64,000 nt of DNA from Pirellulales bacterium (GCA_036499395.1 DASYDW010000030.1:60505-124504), one strand, 5' to 3'. Shown: positions 53,202 to 62,147, counted from the first letter of the stretch. The notes: generated by a model from the letters alone, not told the origin. Translations and numbers: made by a program.

Positions 53202-54182
53202 CTAAACCGAAATCCGCTCGACGATGTTCCGAGTCACGCGCTTTTGGCGCCGATCGTAAAGCTTGGTAACCCGGCTGTCCGAATGGCCGAGGAGATACTG
53301 GACATCCTCCAGGGCGACACCTTGGAGCAGCAAGTCTGTCGCAGCGCAGGACCGCGCCGAGTGCGGTGAAAGGCTTGGAGGAAGCCCTGCTGCGCGAAGC
53401 CGCCGCTTGAATAAACGGCAAATATCGACGCCATTCAATGCTCGAACTGACAGCTTGGCGCTTCGGCCGGCGGCTGTGCGGAAAAGCGGGGCGTCCTTTG
53501 AATCGCCTTCCAGATTTCCGGCGAGGACATACCGATCCAAGTAATCCTGTAAATCGGCGCGGACCGGGATCGAGCGGGCCTTGCCTCCCTTCTCGGCGAA
53601 TTTCAGCAAACACTGCGTCCCTTCATCTGCAAAGTCTTTGAGCCGCAACTTGGCGACGGCGCCAGCCCGTGCTGCGGTATAGATGAGCGTGGCGATCAGC
53701 GCGCGATCGCGAAGGTCGACAACGGACTTCGGCTCGATCGAAGCCAGAAGCTTTCGTGCTTGATCCACTGTGATCTCCGGGGTGCGCCCCTCGACTACTG
53801 AATAGCGCTCGTTTCTCACTGAGAGAGCCGGATTCAGCACAACAACGTGGCGCTGAACCAGTGCGTCGAAGAATGCCCGGATTGCCGCCAAGTAAAGTTT
53901 CTTAGTAGGCGTACTTCCCTCTACCTCATCGAAATACTGCCCGACCAGACCAGGAGTGATTCGCGCGAGATCGACCTTGCGCCGCTCAGTCCATTCCAGG
54001 AATCGCCGCACCGCGTGCAAATACGCACGCCGAGTGTGGATATTGCGAATGCGACCAATGAAGAATTCTTCCCAAACAAATTCTGCCGCGTGGCCAGCCT
54101 CGACAATTAGCAGGGGGACGGCGTGCTCGCGATCATCCGGCTTGTCGAGAATTGCTAGTGGCTCGCCTTCTGCTTCCTGCAT
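53202..54182 (-). CDS. second tyrosine recombinase (XerD-like)
   Basis: 326 residues. Core-binding domain ~35-115 (RRAYLHAVRRFLEWTERR, KKLYLAAIRAFFDALVQRH), catalytic domain with Arg172 (YTAARAGAVAKL), Lys198 (AEKGGKARSIPV), H274/R277 (SPHSARSCAATDLL), H300 (LLGHSDSRVTKLYDRR) and nucleophile Tyr309. All catalytic positions are present. Not the same subfamily as the tmRNA integrase. It is the last gene of the AbrB-PIN-AbrB unit (9-base gap). Confidence 0.9.
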   Translation of the reverse strand: MQEAEGEPLAILDKPDDREHAVPLLIVEAGHAAEFVWEEFFIGRIRNIHTRRAYLHAVRRFLEWTERRKVDLARITPGLVGQYFDEVEGSTPTKKLYLAAIRAFFDALVQRHVVVLNPALSVRNERYSVVEGRTPEITVDQARKLLASIEPKSVVDLRDRALIATLIYTAARAGAVAKLRLKDFADEGTQCLLKFAEKGGKARSIPVRADLQDYLDRYVLAGNLEGDSKDAPLFRTAAGRSAKLSVRALNGVDICRLFKRRLRAAGLPPSLSPHSARSCAATDLLLQGVALEDVQYLLGHSDSRVTKLYDRRQKRVTRNIVERISV

Positions 54183-54191
54183 AGACGGTGC

Positions 54192-54434
54192 TCAATCCTC
54201 CGTCGGCGGCTTCGTCGCCGTGTGACCTGTGCGGGAAGCCTCTCCCTCGCCCGAGCGAACCCAGTTCTTGTTTGGCTCGATACGCAATCCACCTTCGACC
54301 TCGCGCATGACAAGCGTATCTCCCGGCCGGACATCCAAGTGTTCCCTCACATCCAAAGGCAGCGTGATCCGGCCACGGCCATCCATCTTGATGACCCACA
54401 ATTTCCACGATGCAGTTCCCAAGCCCAAAATCAT
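54192..54434 (-). CDS. AbrB/MazE-type DNA-binding protein 2
   Basis: 80 residues with a SpoVT-AbrB swapped hairpin: KMDGRGRITLPLDVREHLDVRPGDTLVMREVEGGLRI. A polar C-terminal tail (SGEGEASRTGHTATKPP) is present. Starts with ATG overlapping the stop of the PIN gene by ATGA, so translation is coupled. Could be a second antitoxin or autoregulator, or the regulator of the recombinase immediately downstream. Confidence 0.8.
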   Translation of the reverse strand: MILGLGTASWKLWVIKMDGRGRITLPLDVREHLDVRPGDTLVMREVEGGLRIEPNKNWVRSGEGEASRTGHTATKPPTED

Positions 54435-54814
54435 CGAATTAACTCCAGCTTTACATCCAACCCGACTTTTTCCCAACGTCGATCCGCAGTAAGGACCGTC
54501 GCCTTGAGTTGCATGCCAAGCATCAGGCACACGCAATCGGCATACGACAGGCCATGTCCACGGGTCGTCGCATGCAATGCGCCGGACGCTTCGGCAAGGT
54601 CGCGGTCGAGATGGGCAACCCTGGGAAAGAACTGCTTCAGGAAAATTTGCACCCGATCGGCCGGAAAATTCGCCCGCAGCAGTTTTGATACGGCCTCAAG
54701 GAGGTTCGGCGTCGCCACGATGCACTGCTCGCGAACCTTCGCCACCTTGCGCTCACCGTTCTCGCCGAGAGCAAAGGCGAGTACGGCCGAAGCGTCTGCG
54801 ACGACTTCACTCAC
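54431..54814 (-). CDS. PIN-domain ribonuclease toxin (VapC-like)
   Basis: 127 residues. Acidic metal-binding residues are in VVADASAVLAF (Asp7), NLLEAVSKL, SYADCVCL and VLTADRRW, the four PIN positions. The GTG at 54814 is chosen since it overlaps the upstream antitoxin stop (GTGAGTGA), the standard layout of vapBC pairs. VapC toxins cleave tRNA or rRNA; the target is unknown. Stop overlaps the next AbrB-type gene. Confidence 0.85.
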   Translation of the reverse strand: MSEVVADASAVLAFALGENGERKVAKVREQCIVATPNLLEAVSKLLRANFPADRVQIFLKQFFPRVAHLDRDLAEASGALHATTRGHGLSYADCVCLMLGMQLKATVLTADRRWEKVGLDVKLELIR

Positions 54815-55061
54815 GCTCCGCCTCGGTTCGACGCTCTGCAATCAGCTCGTCGACCAGACTTACTCCTGGAGCGATCTTTGATGCCGCCAGTGCACGGAAC
54901 TCAGCCAGGCTCGTCGCCAGCGACTGCAACGCGACGTGCCCGTCGGCCACATCAACGATAACCGTGCCACCCACTTCTACCTTGAGCAGCTTGCAGACTT
55001 CCGGGGGCAGAACGACTCTCCTGCCATCCGACACCCGAACGTGGAAGATTTGATGCCCCAT
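54807..55061 (-). CDS. AbrB-type antitoxin 1 (VapB-like)
   Basis: 84 residues with a SpoVT-AbrB fold: VSDGRRVVLPPEVCKLLKVEVGGTVIVDV, then HVALQSLATSLAEFRALAASKIAPGVSLVDELIAERR, the helical toxin-binding tail. ATG 55061 is chosen. Its stop overlaps the PIN gene start. Expected to neutralise the PIN toxin and repress the operon. Confidence 0.85.
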   Translation of the reverse strand: MGHQIFHVRVSDGRRVVLPPEVCKLLKVEVGGTVIVDVADGHVALQSLATSLAEFRALAASKIAPGVSLVDELIAERRTEAERE

Positions 55062-55298
55062 TCCGTCACACTCCCTTGTTGCCAACTCCTTCGACCGTGC
55101 CACAGCCGACCAAGTCAGTCAAGTTGAAAGTGCTACGCCACCAACGAGGCCCGTCGCCATTCGTAGCAAATAACCTCCTTTATTTAGCATGATCGGTTCC
55201 CTTGAACCGACGCGACCCGAATGCATTCAAAAAGGCCAAGGTTTGCCCGATGTCTGGTAAGAATGCTTGATAGTTCTGGATCGCAGTGAAGACCGGCA

Positions 55299-58200
55299 CT
55301 ATTCGAGGCCGACCTGTTCAGTCGGCGCGGGCTCTCCAAGCTCGAATGTGCTTGGTAAGCCCTCCTGCGCGTCCTTAAAGCGATAGACCCGCAGGCCGAA
55401 CTGTTTGTCCCGTTCGATTCCCAAAACCAGCATCCCTGCAGTTGGATGTAACGCCATGGAAAGGACCTGCTCGTCTCGCGAACCCAGCGAAAGCAATTCG
55501 TTGTGGGTTTTCGTATCCCAAAATCGCACCGTGTTGTCGCCGTCGTGACTCAACAAAGTGCGACTGTCCGGCGTGAAAAGCAGCGCGGTGATACGTTGGT
55601 TATGTCCGACCAACTTTGCAACACCAGGACCGCCACGCACATCCCACAAATAAATCGTGTGGCTCGCTCCCCAAGCGGCTAGGTATCGACCGTCGTCCGA
55701 CACCGTCGCTCCCGACGGCCGTTCCGGCATACTATATCTTTTGCGAAGGATCGGTCCGCAGAACTTACGCCTCAAAAGACACTGGTGGGACGAATCCGTC
55801 GAGATCCAAAGGTCGCCATCAGTAGTTTGAAAAACCCCTAAAAACGTTTCAGAAGTTGTGCTCGAATCTGTACTTGTTCCCTGTTCGCGATCAATGACGA
55901 GTACTTTTTGACCGCCCGACTGCGTCATTAACTTTAACACCATGTTTTTCCCGCCAGCGGAAAACCATACATTGTCAGCGCGCCGATGAGGATCGATATA
56001 GGCCTTAATCACTTTTCCGCTTTGGGTATTCCGGCTGCATACCGATCCGTCGGCTTCGATTAGTACGAGCTCATTGCCGCTTGAATCGAAGGCGACGTAG
56101 TTGGCGCCAGACGAAAGCGGTTGAACGTCATCTGACCATAGCATGCGCCCCTCGCCCATCGCGACCAGCTTCAGACTCGCTCGTCGTTCTCCAGTCCTCT
56201 CGCAAATTGACAGCCATCGCCCGCACGGCGAAAACGTCAATGCTTGTGGCGGTGCTGCCAACGGTGTGAATGTCGATCCGCCCTTGGTTGGCCAACGCCA
56301 AAGCCGAATCTTGCAGTCGCGCCCGCCCGAAGCAAACCACTCACCATTCGGCGACAAGTCCACCGCCAAAGTCCGACCGGAGTGAGCCTTAAAACGGTGG
56401 CCTGCGGTTGGGCTGCCAGCCAGGACCGGGGCGATGGGCCAAGCCTGTGTCGACCCGTCCCAAAAGCCGGCGCAAATCATATTGGTTGACGACGAATAGC
56501 GTACATTGCTGACAATCGATGACACCGGGATTGACGCAGCTTTTTTTCCAGTGTCCACGTCATGTAGAATGATCTCTCCGCCTGCACTGCCAATAGCGAA
56601 GTACCCTGGCCCCACGGGAATATGGCAAATTGCCCCGGCATTTTTCAAATCGGTCGCCCAACCGCCTACCAGGTTCAACGTGTTGCCGTCGATTAGCTGC
56701 ACTTCGCTCGGCGATTTCAACACCCCTATGAGATTTCGATCCGCGATGTAGGCCAAGCCGATAATTTCGTTGGCATTTTTCGCTTCAGACGCCGGCACAT
56801 CGGCGCTGAGGGGCAAGGGAGCGGTCTCACTCTGTTGTCCTGATGCTACATCAATCACGTGCAAAGTCGCGGTATCGCCACCCACTGCGAGCCGTGAAGA
56901 CGCGCCGAGCCATGCGGCGGCGAAGATCCGCCCTGCATTGACTTTATTCTTAAACACTCTGGAACCATTCTCGACGCGATGAATGGCAACATGGCCGTTG
57001 TCTCCCACGACCGCCAGCATCGATCCGTCCTGAGAGAAACGCGAAAGCCTTGGGCCCAGCACGCCGCTCACGATAACCCGGCGACGGCTCCAATCCCCCA
57101 CATTCCATAGTGTGGTCAGCCCTTCGGCGCCCGTGGACGCCAGCAAATCTCCACCGGGAGCGAATTCAATGTCGCGTACGGTCGAAAGTCCGCCGATAGT
57201 TTTATCCGAGTCGTTGGCCGACGCGCTCAGCACATCCCATTCGACTCCCTTCTGCACCTGCCCATGCGCCAGCGAAGCCGCACTTTGCAAGAATTCGAGC
57301 GTTTCGGCCCGATTGCCTCGACGAGACGATATTGCGGCACGTTGGATCGCCTCATCATAGCGGTGTTGCCGTTCCGTCTCTTCAGTTTCGGACGCAGTCG
57401 CCTTCGCGGCGGCAACCTCGCGAAACGCCATTTGACGGTCGCGCATCCATGCACTTGCAAAACCACCTAAAAGCAGTGCCCCCAGGCAAACCATCGCGAT
57501 GAACGAACATATTAGAGGGTGCCTCCGGGCTAGTTTCCAGCTGCGTCGCCATGCAAGAATTGGTCCCGCATGAATCGGCCTGCCATCCAATGACCGCTGT
57601 AAATCGAAGGCGAGCTCCTGTGAAGTCCTGTAGCGTCTGTCGAATGATTTTTCCAGGCATTTCCCTATGATCGCGTTCAGGTCTCTAGTAGTGCTGCCGC
57701 CTAGTTGACCAATCGACGGCGGTTCGGCGTTACAAATCTGCCGGCGAACATCCTCGCTCGTCTTGCCATCGAAGGGACGGCGACCAGTTACCAGCTCGTA
57801 CAGGATCACTCCCAACGAGAAAATGTCCGACGCCGGTCCGACTTGATCGGCAAGTCCGGCTGCCTGCTCAGGCGACATGTAGTAGTCGGTGCCGATGACG
57901 TCGGTGGTCCCGGTGACACTGGATAGTTCAGCAGGGCGTGGTCCGCGAGCCAGTCCAAAATCAGTTATCACCGTCTCGAAGGGAAGTAAGCCCGGAATTC
58001 TGCACGGGCGCAATAGTATGTTGTTGGGTTTTAGGTCCCGGTGGACGACGCCATTCTCATGAGCAAAATGGATCGTCCGTGCGAGATGGTTCACAATTTG
58101 CATCGCAACTCGCATTGGCACGTTTGTCTGAGCCGCAGTCCAGGCTGCCAGATTCGGTCCGTCGACCAATTCGAGTGCGATGTAGCTAATCACGCCAACT

Positions 58201-58601
58201 TCGGCCGAGTCAAAGACTTCGACGATTCCCGGGTGCTTTAGCGCCGCAAGCGTCGTGGATTCGTCATTGAATCGCCGGCTTCCGACCGGGTGCATCAGCA
58301 CATGGGGCCAGGCGACTTTCAGCGCCACGCGCCGCAGTAGCTTCGTGTCAAACGCTTGAAACACGGCGCCAAAAGCGCCCCGACCCAAGAGAGATTCCAA
58401 CTTGAATCTGCCGAGGGCGCGCGGCGTAGCGAACCAGTCCAAGCCATCAGCGCCCAGTTTTGCTCCCTGTTGGTCGCGCTGGAGCAGATTGAGCAAGACC
58501 ATTAAGCCAATAGCATCTGAGTCGTTCCAGGAGAGCAACTCTTCAAGAGTCCGCCCCTCTTCGCGCCCTGCAACAGACTCATTCAGGTCAGAGTTTGGCA
58601 T
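55299..58601 (-). CDS. WD40-repeat Ser/Thr protein kinase
   Basis: 1,100 residues. Hanks-type kinase at ~65-330 with LLGRGAFGAV, VALKVAW, catalytic HRDLKPNN and DFGLARG, SPEQ and the terminal ERYRT-like RRYRTSQELA. One transmembrane helix follows (LICSFIAMVCLGALLLGG, ~375), then a large extracytoplasmic WD40 propeller region of two propellers or more with repeats such as DIEFAPGGDLLASTGAEGLTTLW and ITALLFTPDSRTLLSHDGD. It overlaps the ECF sigma gene by 14 bases, the classic planctomycete arrangement where the kinase is thought to control sigma factor activity. ATG 58601 is preferred to 58661, which would overlap more. Confidence 0.9.
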   Translation of the reverse strand: MPNSDLNESVAGREEGRTLEELLSWNDSDAIGLMVLLNLLQRDQQGAKLGADGLDWFATPRALGRFKLESLLGRGAFGAVFQAFDTKLLRRVALKVAWPHVLMHPVGSRRFNDESTTLAALKHPGIVEVFDSAEVGVISYIALELVDGPNLAAWTAAQTNVPMRVAMQIVNHLARTIHFAHENGVVHRDLKPNNILLRPCRIPGLLPFETVITDFGLARGPRPAELSSVTGTTDVIGTDYYMSPEQAAGLADQVGPASDIFSLGVILYELVTGRRPFDGKTSEDVRRQICNAEPPSIGQLGGSTTRDLNAIIGKCLEKSFDRRYRTSQELAFDLQRSLDGRPIHAGPILAWRRSWKLARRHPLICSFIAMVCLGALLLGGFASAWMRDRQMAFREVAAAKATASETEETERQHRYDEAIQRAAISSRRGNRAETLEFLQSAASLAHGQVQKGVEWDVLSASANDSDKTIGGLSTVRDIEFAPGGDLLASTGAEGLTTLWNVGDWSRRRVIVSGVLGPRLSRFSQDGSMLAVVGDNGHVAIHRVENGSRVFKNKVNAGRIFAAAWLGASSRLAVGGDTATLHVIDVASGQQSETAPLPLSADVPASEAKNANEIIGLAYIADRNLIGVLKSPSEVQLIDGNTLNLVGGWATDLKNAGAICHIPVGPGYFAIGSAGGEIILHDVDTGKKAASIPVSSIVSNVRYSSSTNMICAGFWDGSTQAWPIAPVLAGSPTAGHRFKAHSGRTLAVDLSPNGEWFASGGRDCKIRLWRWPTKGGSTFTPLAAPPQALTFSPCGRWLSICERTGERRASLKLVAMGEGRMLWSDDVQPLSSGANYVAFDSSGNELVLIEADGSVCSRNTQSGKVIKAYIDPHRRADNVWFSAGGKNMVLKLMTQSGGQKVLVIDREQGTSTDSSTTSETFLGVFQTTDGDLWISTDSSHQCLLRRKFCGPILRKRYSMPERPSGATVSDDGRYLAAWGASHTIYLWDVRGGPGVAKLVGHNQRITALLFTPDSRTLLSHDGDNTVRFWDTKTHNELLSLGSRDEQVLSMALHPTAGMLVLGIERDKQFGLRVYRFKDAQEGLPSTFELGEPAPTEQVGLE

Positions 58602-59205
58602 CGAATTCCAGGAGGCTCCGTAGATTCTCCATGGCGCGCGCATAAGCCTTCCGAGAGGCATCGCACGCCCACCCGGTCAAGGCCTCAATCTCACGATAAC
58701 GCAGCCCCTCGATCACTCGCAAATTGATGACAAACTGTTCGTGCGTTTTGAGCTGCCGAAATGCACTGTACGCCCGACGTCCATCATCCCGAAGTTGGGC
58801 CGTCTGTTCCGGTCCAGATGCGGATTCAGCGGACGACATTCGCTGAATTATGGACAGTCCGATCTCTTCCTTGCGCTCGGCGGCATTGCGAAATCGATAG
58901 TTGCGAATCCATTCCTGGCGTTTTCGGCGCAAAATCGTGCGAGCCCACTGCTTGAAGTCGGCAAACGAGTTGCGTTCGAACCGGTCGAAGTTCGCTCTGG
59001 CTTGCACGAGCGTCTCCTGAATCAAATCCGATAGCCCGCGCGATGGTCCCAAATCCTGGGGTTTGCTACGGCGCGAGTGCTCAGCCCAAAGCTGCGCGGA
59101 CAGTACTTCCAATAGCTCGTTGAGCGCAGTAGCGGAGCCAGCCCTGGCATCGGTAATTAGCCGATCGACGGCCGCCACCGATTCGTTGGGATTGAAATTA
59201 CGCAT
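58588..59205 (-). CDS. ECF-type RNA polymerase sigma factor
   Basis: 205 residues. Region 2: LSDLIQETLVQARANFDRFERNSFADFKQWARTILRRKRQEWIRNYRF with the conserved D-x-x-Q-E and W-x-x-x-(I/L) helix. Region 4: AFRQLKTHEQFVINLRVIEGLRYREIEALTGWACDASRKAYARAMENLR with the typical -35 recognition helix. No anti-sigma gene is next to it; the overlapping kinase is the probable regulator (planctomycete-type ECF). The target promoter is unknown. Confidence 0.9.
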   Translation of the reverse strand: MRNFNPNESVAAVDRLITDARAGSATALNELLEVLSAQLWAEHSRRSKPQDLGPSRGLSDLIQETLVQARANFDRFERNSFADFKQWARTILRRKRQEWIRNYRFRNAAERKEEIGLSIIQRMSSAESASGPEQTAQLRDDGRRAYSAFRQLKTHEQFVINLRVIEGLRYREIEALTGWACDASRKAYARAMENLRSLLEFDAKL

Positions 59206-59569
59206 AGAGCGGCCGCGCCTTCGGTCCCGGAACGATTCCTTGCCGGACGCCAGAAAGTATGCGACGAGTCGCTTAGGGTTGCAATTGTCTTCTTAAGTCT
59301 TCCTGACATAAGTAGTTCTAACAGACCTGTCCGGATTGCCGTACTGGCGCTTACCGGTCTTGGAGCTCAGATCAGACTACTTATTTGGTCTCTCTTTTCC
59401 GGTCATAGACCAATTCGCGGCACTGCAGGGCCAATAATCGTCTCAGTACGGTAAAAACATCCTCCGGGTGTCCGCTTTTGCGAACTGGCGCATGAATATA
59501 GTATCCGGCGCTCGTCGCGGCGGCCGGGAAACTACGCGCACCAGGTTACAAGCAATTCAGAGAATGCCC
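59206..59569. other. intergenic region between divergent genes
   Basis: 364 bases holding the promoters of the sigma factor (minus) and of the PEP-CTERM protein (plus). Longer plus-strand starts from 59468 are possible but add Arg-rich residues before the signal peptide. No RNA gene seen. Confidence 0.4.
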
Positions 59570-60529
59570 ATGACGCTCAAGGCCTTGTCATTCACGTTGT
59601 CTGCCGCACTGATCGCATTCGTGTTGTCCGTTTTCTCGCCGACCGCTTCCGGCCAAAGTCTCTTTGTCGCCAGCGTGGGGGATGGTCGTTTGCACCAATT
59701 CACGTTGGGAGGCGCCCCTCTATCGACATCCGATGTTGGTGTGAACGCACTGACCGACGTTGCCGTCTCCGGCGACTCACTATTCGCCACATCCGTTAGC
59801 GGCTATGTCGCGGAGTACACAATGGCGAATTCGTTGATTAATTCTACTCTTTTCGTTCCATCGCTCGAAGACAGAAACCCCTACGGTATCGCCGCGGATG
59901 CGTCGAACCTGTATGTCACGACGTTCGGCCCCTCCGGCGCCGGCGACGGCGCCGTAGGTGAGTACACTTCTGCGGGCAGCGTCGTGAACGCCTCGCTGAT
60001 TACCGGCTTGACGGGTCCCATTGGGATCGCCATCGACGGCGATGATCTTTTTGTTTCCAGCTACGCCCTCGGCACCATCAGCGAATATACGACCTCGGGA
60101 ACGCTCATCAACGCTTCGTTGATTTCCGGGCTGAACGGCCCGTATTATATGGCCATCAGCGGAGGCAACCTCTACGTCACCGAATCCGGCAATGGTACCG
60201 TCGGTGAATTCACCACCTCCGGCGCCACGATCAACCCGTCGCTTATTTCCGGATTGCAGTACCCTACTGGCATCGCCGTCTTTGGCAACGATCTGTTTGT
60301 CGGTAGCTATGACTTAGGGACGATCGGCGAATACACCACGACAGGCGCGGTAGTTAATGCTGCATTAATTTCCGGCTTAGATCGCCCCTACGGAATGGTC
60401 GTCGTTGCTCCAGAGCCTTCGACATTATCGTTGGTAGTGGCGGGATTCGGCCTGGCGGTGCTCTTCGGCGCCTCGTGTCGCTGCAGACGAACTCGGAGGA
60501 TTTCCGAAACCTTCCCCCAAGGGTCGTGA
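59570..60529 (+). CDS. exported beta-propeller (NHL-like) protein with PEP-CTERM signal
   Basis: 319 residues. Signal peptide at the start (LSFTLSAALIAFVLSVFSPTASG), then about seven blade-like repeats of ~40 residues, each with (L/V)-I-(N)-x-x-L-I-(S/T)-G-L-x-x-P-x-x-x-(A)-(I/V)-x-G-(D/N)-x-L-(F/Y)-V (for example NASLISGLNGPYYMAISGGNLYV). The end is a PEP-CTERM signal (APEPSTLSLVVAGFGLAVLFG, then RCRRTRR), so exosortase-type sorting to the surface is expected. ATG 59570 fits the signal peptide best (59564 also possible). A second PEP-CTERM tail lies just downstream. Confidence 0.85.
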   Translation: MTLKALSFTLSAALIAFVLSVFSPTASGQSLFVASVGDGRLHQFTLGGAPLSTSDVGVNALTDVAVSGDSLFATSVSGYVAEYTMANSLINSTLFVPSLEDRNPYGIAADASNLYVTTFGPSGAGDGAVGEYTSAGSVVNASLITGLTGPIGIAIDGDDLFVSSYALGTISEYTTSGTLINASLISGLNGPYYMAISGGNLYVTESGNGTVGEFTTSGATINPSLISGLQYPTGIAVFGNDLFVGSYDLGTIGEYTTTGAVVNAALISGLDRPYGMVVVAPEPSTLSLVVAGFGLAVLFGASCRCRRTRRISETFPQGS

Positions 60530-60536
60530 GGGCATT

Positions 60537-60647
60537 GCATTCCCGGTGCCTGAGCCTTCTACCATACTTTTATTGGCAACTGGCGGTGCCCTTGTGTTCT
60601 TTCAAGCTCACTGTTCTCGACGGCGATGCGCTTGCGTTGTGTTTTGA
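60537..60647 (+). pseudogene. orphan PEP-CTERM tail
   Basis: In a frame other than that of the upstream gene, this stretch reads AFPVPEPSTILLLATGGALVF then HCSRRRC and a stop at 60645-60647, a complete PEP-CTERM signal (PEP motif, hydrophobic helix, Arg-rich end) without a start or a protein body. It is probably the left-over 3' end of a deleted second surface gene. Confidence 0.7.
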
Positions 60648-60683
60648 TTTGCGCTACTTTCGGGCAGCCAACAACATCGCCGG

Positions 60684-62147
60684 TTGCCATTGCCCCGTTC
60701 TCCAAAGCGCCCTTCTCCACAGACCAAGTTATCTTCCTGGCCCACAACACGGCCCCATGAAAAGCGGACCATCAGACTCGTCGTCCGCCATTTTGCCCCG
60801 CATGGGTTGACCGTCGCCTCCTATCTGGCAGCCGCCGCCAAGCATCCGGTTCTCTACCAATCCAGGGCCCAAACGATCATCGGCAATATTGAGGGTGGCG
60901 CAGCCTGCTTTGCCGATCACGGCCTCTCGACACGCCGGTATCTGCTGGCAGCCTTGGCACAACCTCACCTCTTTGGGCTGAAGCCTGCTACGCTCAAGCT
61001 TATTGGAGAGGTCATTGCGCAGCGCTTCTCACCCGATGGTCTGACCCTCCCCGCCTTTCTCCGGGCCGCCCTCAAACAGCCGCAGCTTTTTGGCCAGAAG
61101 CCGGGGACACTAATCAGAAACGTCGAAACCGTCGTGGGCCAATTTACTGCGGAAGGCCTCACTCTTCCCGCGTACCTCCGGGCGGCGCTCAGGCAGCCGC
61201 AGCTCTTCTATCAAAATCCGCAGCAATTGATCTTCAATGTCGCCGGCGTTGTGGACCATTTTGCCCCACAGGGCCTGACCGTCAGCCGGTATCTGACAGC
61301 CCTTGTCAAACAACCCTCGTTGTTCGCCTACAAGCCTGACACACTGATCGGCCATGTAGAAAAGGTGGTCAGCACGCTGCCCGCCGGAGTAGTCGATATC
61401 AGGGACTATTTGCTGGCGGCCCTCAAGCAGCCGTCACTTTTTTATCAGCATCCAGCGACGATTGTTGCCAATATCGAAGGCGTGGCGCGGCATTTCGAGT
61501 CGGCCGGGCTGACGATCCGCGCGTACGCCCGGGTGGCGTTGGCCCAACCATCGCTCTTCTGCACGAAAAGCCAGACCGTCATCGATGGTGTTGAAACAGT
61601 CCTGCGGCGATTTGCCGACGTCCCACTCAACGCCACGGACTACCTGGCCGCGGCGCGGCGGCAAGCGCCGCTCTTTACTCTGTCACCGGCAACGATCATT
61701 CGACACATCGAAATCGTCTTCGCACTGCATGCGGAGGGTGTATTCATCACGACCCATCACACCCCTGAAAGCAAACCTGAAGACTCGTCCCAGGCCGACG
61801 TTCTACGGTTTTTGTTGAAATATCCACGCCTAATTTGCCTCGAAGACCGTAACCTCAAACTCCGCAGGATTTTCAAAATCCTGACCGATGCACGAGCAAG
61901 CCCGGCTGTTCTCACACGCAGCCGCGCGGAGATCGAACGCGATCTGATGCGCCATCTAGAATTTGACGGCTCATCTTTGGAACTAGCAGTCGAGCACCTC
62001 GACGGAATCGACGCTGAAGCCGCAGTTGATGCAGACTGTGCGACGATCGAGCAGGCCCTTGGCGATCCGCGAAGCCTGGACAGCGCGGAGAAGCGACGGC
62101 TCCTGATTTCCCTCATGCGCCAAGGATTCCTCCAAGGCACCGGTTAA
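60684..62147 (+). CDS. mTERF-like 39-residue tandem repeat protein
   Basis: 487 residues. Residues 37-348 (60792-61727) are eight uninterrupted repeats of exactly 39 residues, pattern F-x-x-x-GLT-x-x-x-YL-x-AA-x-x-QP-x-LF-x-x-x-PxTLI-x-NVE-x-VV-x-x. The invariant P-x-L-(F/Y) and the short three-helix unit length resemble mTERF motifs of mitochondrial transcription factors. In each unit residues 23-25, just after LF, vary (QSR, GLK, GQK, YQN, AYK, YQH, CTK, TLS), as would be expected of nucleic-acid-contact positions. A non-repeat C-terminal domain (~350-487, VLRFLLKYPRLICLE, LMRHLEFDG, EKRRLLISLMRQGF) follows. The first ~30 residues have no repeat and the start is uncertain (TTG at 60684). 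DNA or RNA binding is inferred. Differs in style from the planctomycete genes upstream. Confidence 0.75.
   Translation: MPLPRSPKRPSPQTKLSSWPTTRPHEKRTIRLVVRHFAPHGLTVASYLAAAAKHPVLYQSRAQTIIGNIEGGAACFADHGLSTRRYLLAALAQPHLFGLKPATLKLIGEVIAQRFSPDGLTLPAFLRAALKQPQLFGQKPGTLIRNVETVVGQFTAEGLTLPAYLRAALRQPQLFYQNPQQLIFNVAGVVDHFAPQGLTVSRYLTALVKQPSLFAYKPDTLIGHVEKVVSTLPAGVVDIRDYLLAALKQPSLFYQHPATIVANIEGVARHFESAGLTIRAYARVALAQPSLFCTKSQTVIDGVETVLRRFADVPLNATDYLAAARRQAPLFTLSPATIIRHIEIVFALHAEGVFITTHHTPESKPEDSSQADVLRFLLKYPRLICLEDRNLKLRRIFKILTDARASPAVLTRSRAEIERDLMRHLEFDGSSLELAVEHLDGIDAEAAVDADCATIEQALGDPRSLDSAEKRRLLISLMRQGFLQGTG
60792..61727 (+). repeat. eight tandem 117-bp coding repeats
   Basis: Exactly 8 x 117 bases. 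Units 3 and 4 are most similar (GLTLPAFLRAALKQPQLF and GLTLPAYLRAALRQPQLF), unit 6 and unit 8 have lost the GL(T) motif (GVVDIRDYL, PLNATDYL). Confidence 0.9.

Noticed and set aside
53023..53613. 196-residue minus-strand frame
   Set aside because: Overlaps the recombinase gene, which has all catalytic residues.
60792..61727. TAL-effector repeats
   Set aside because: Unit length is 39, not 33-35, with invariant P-x-L-F and without the TAL core; mTERF-like units fit better.
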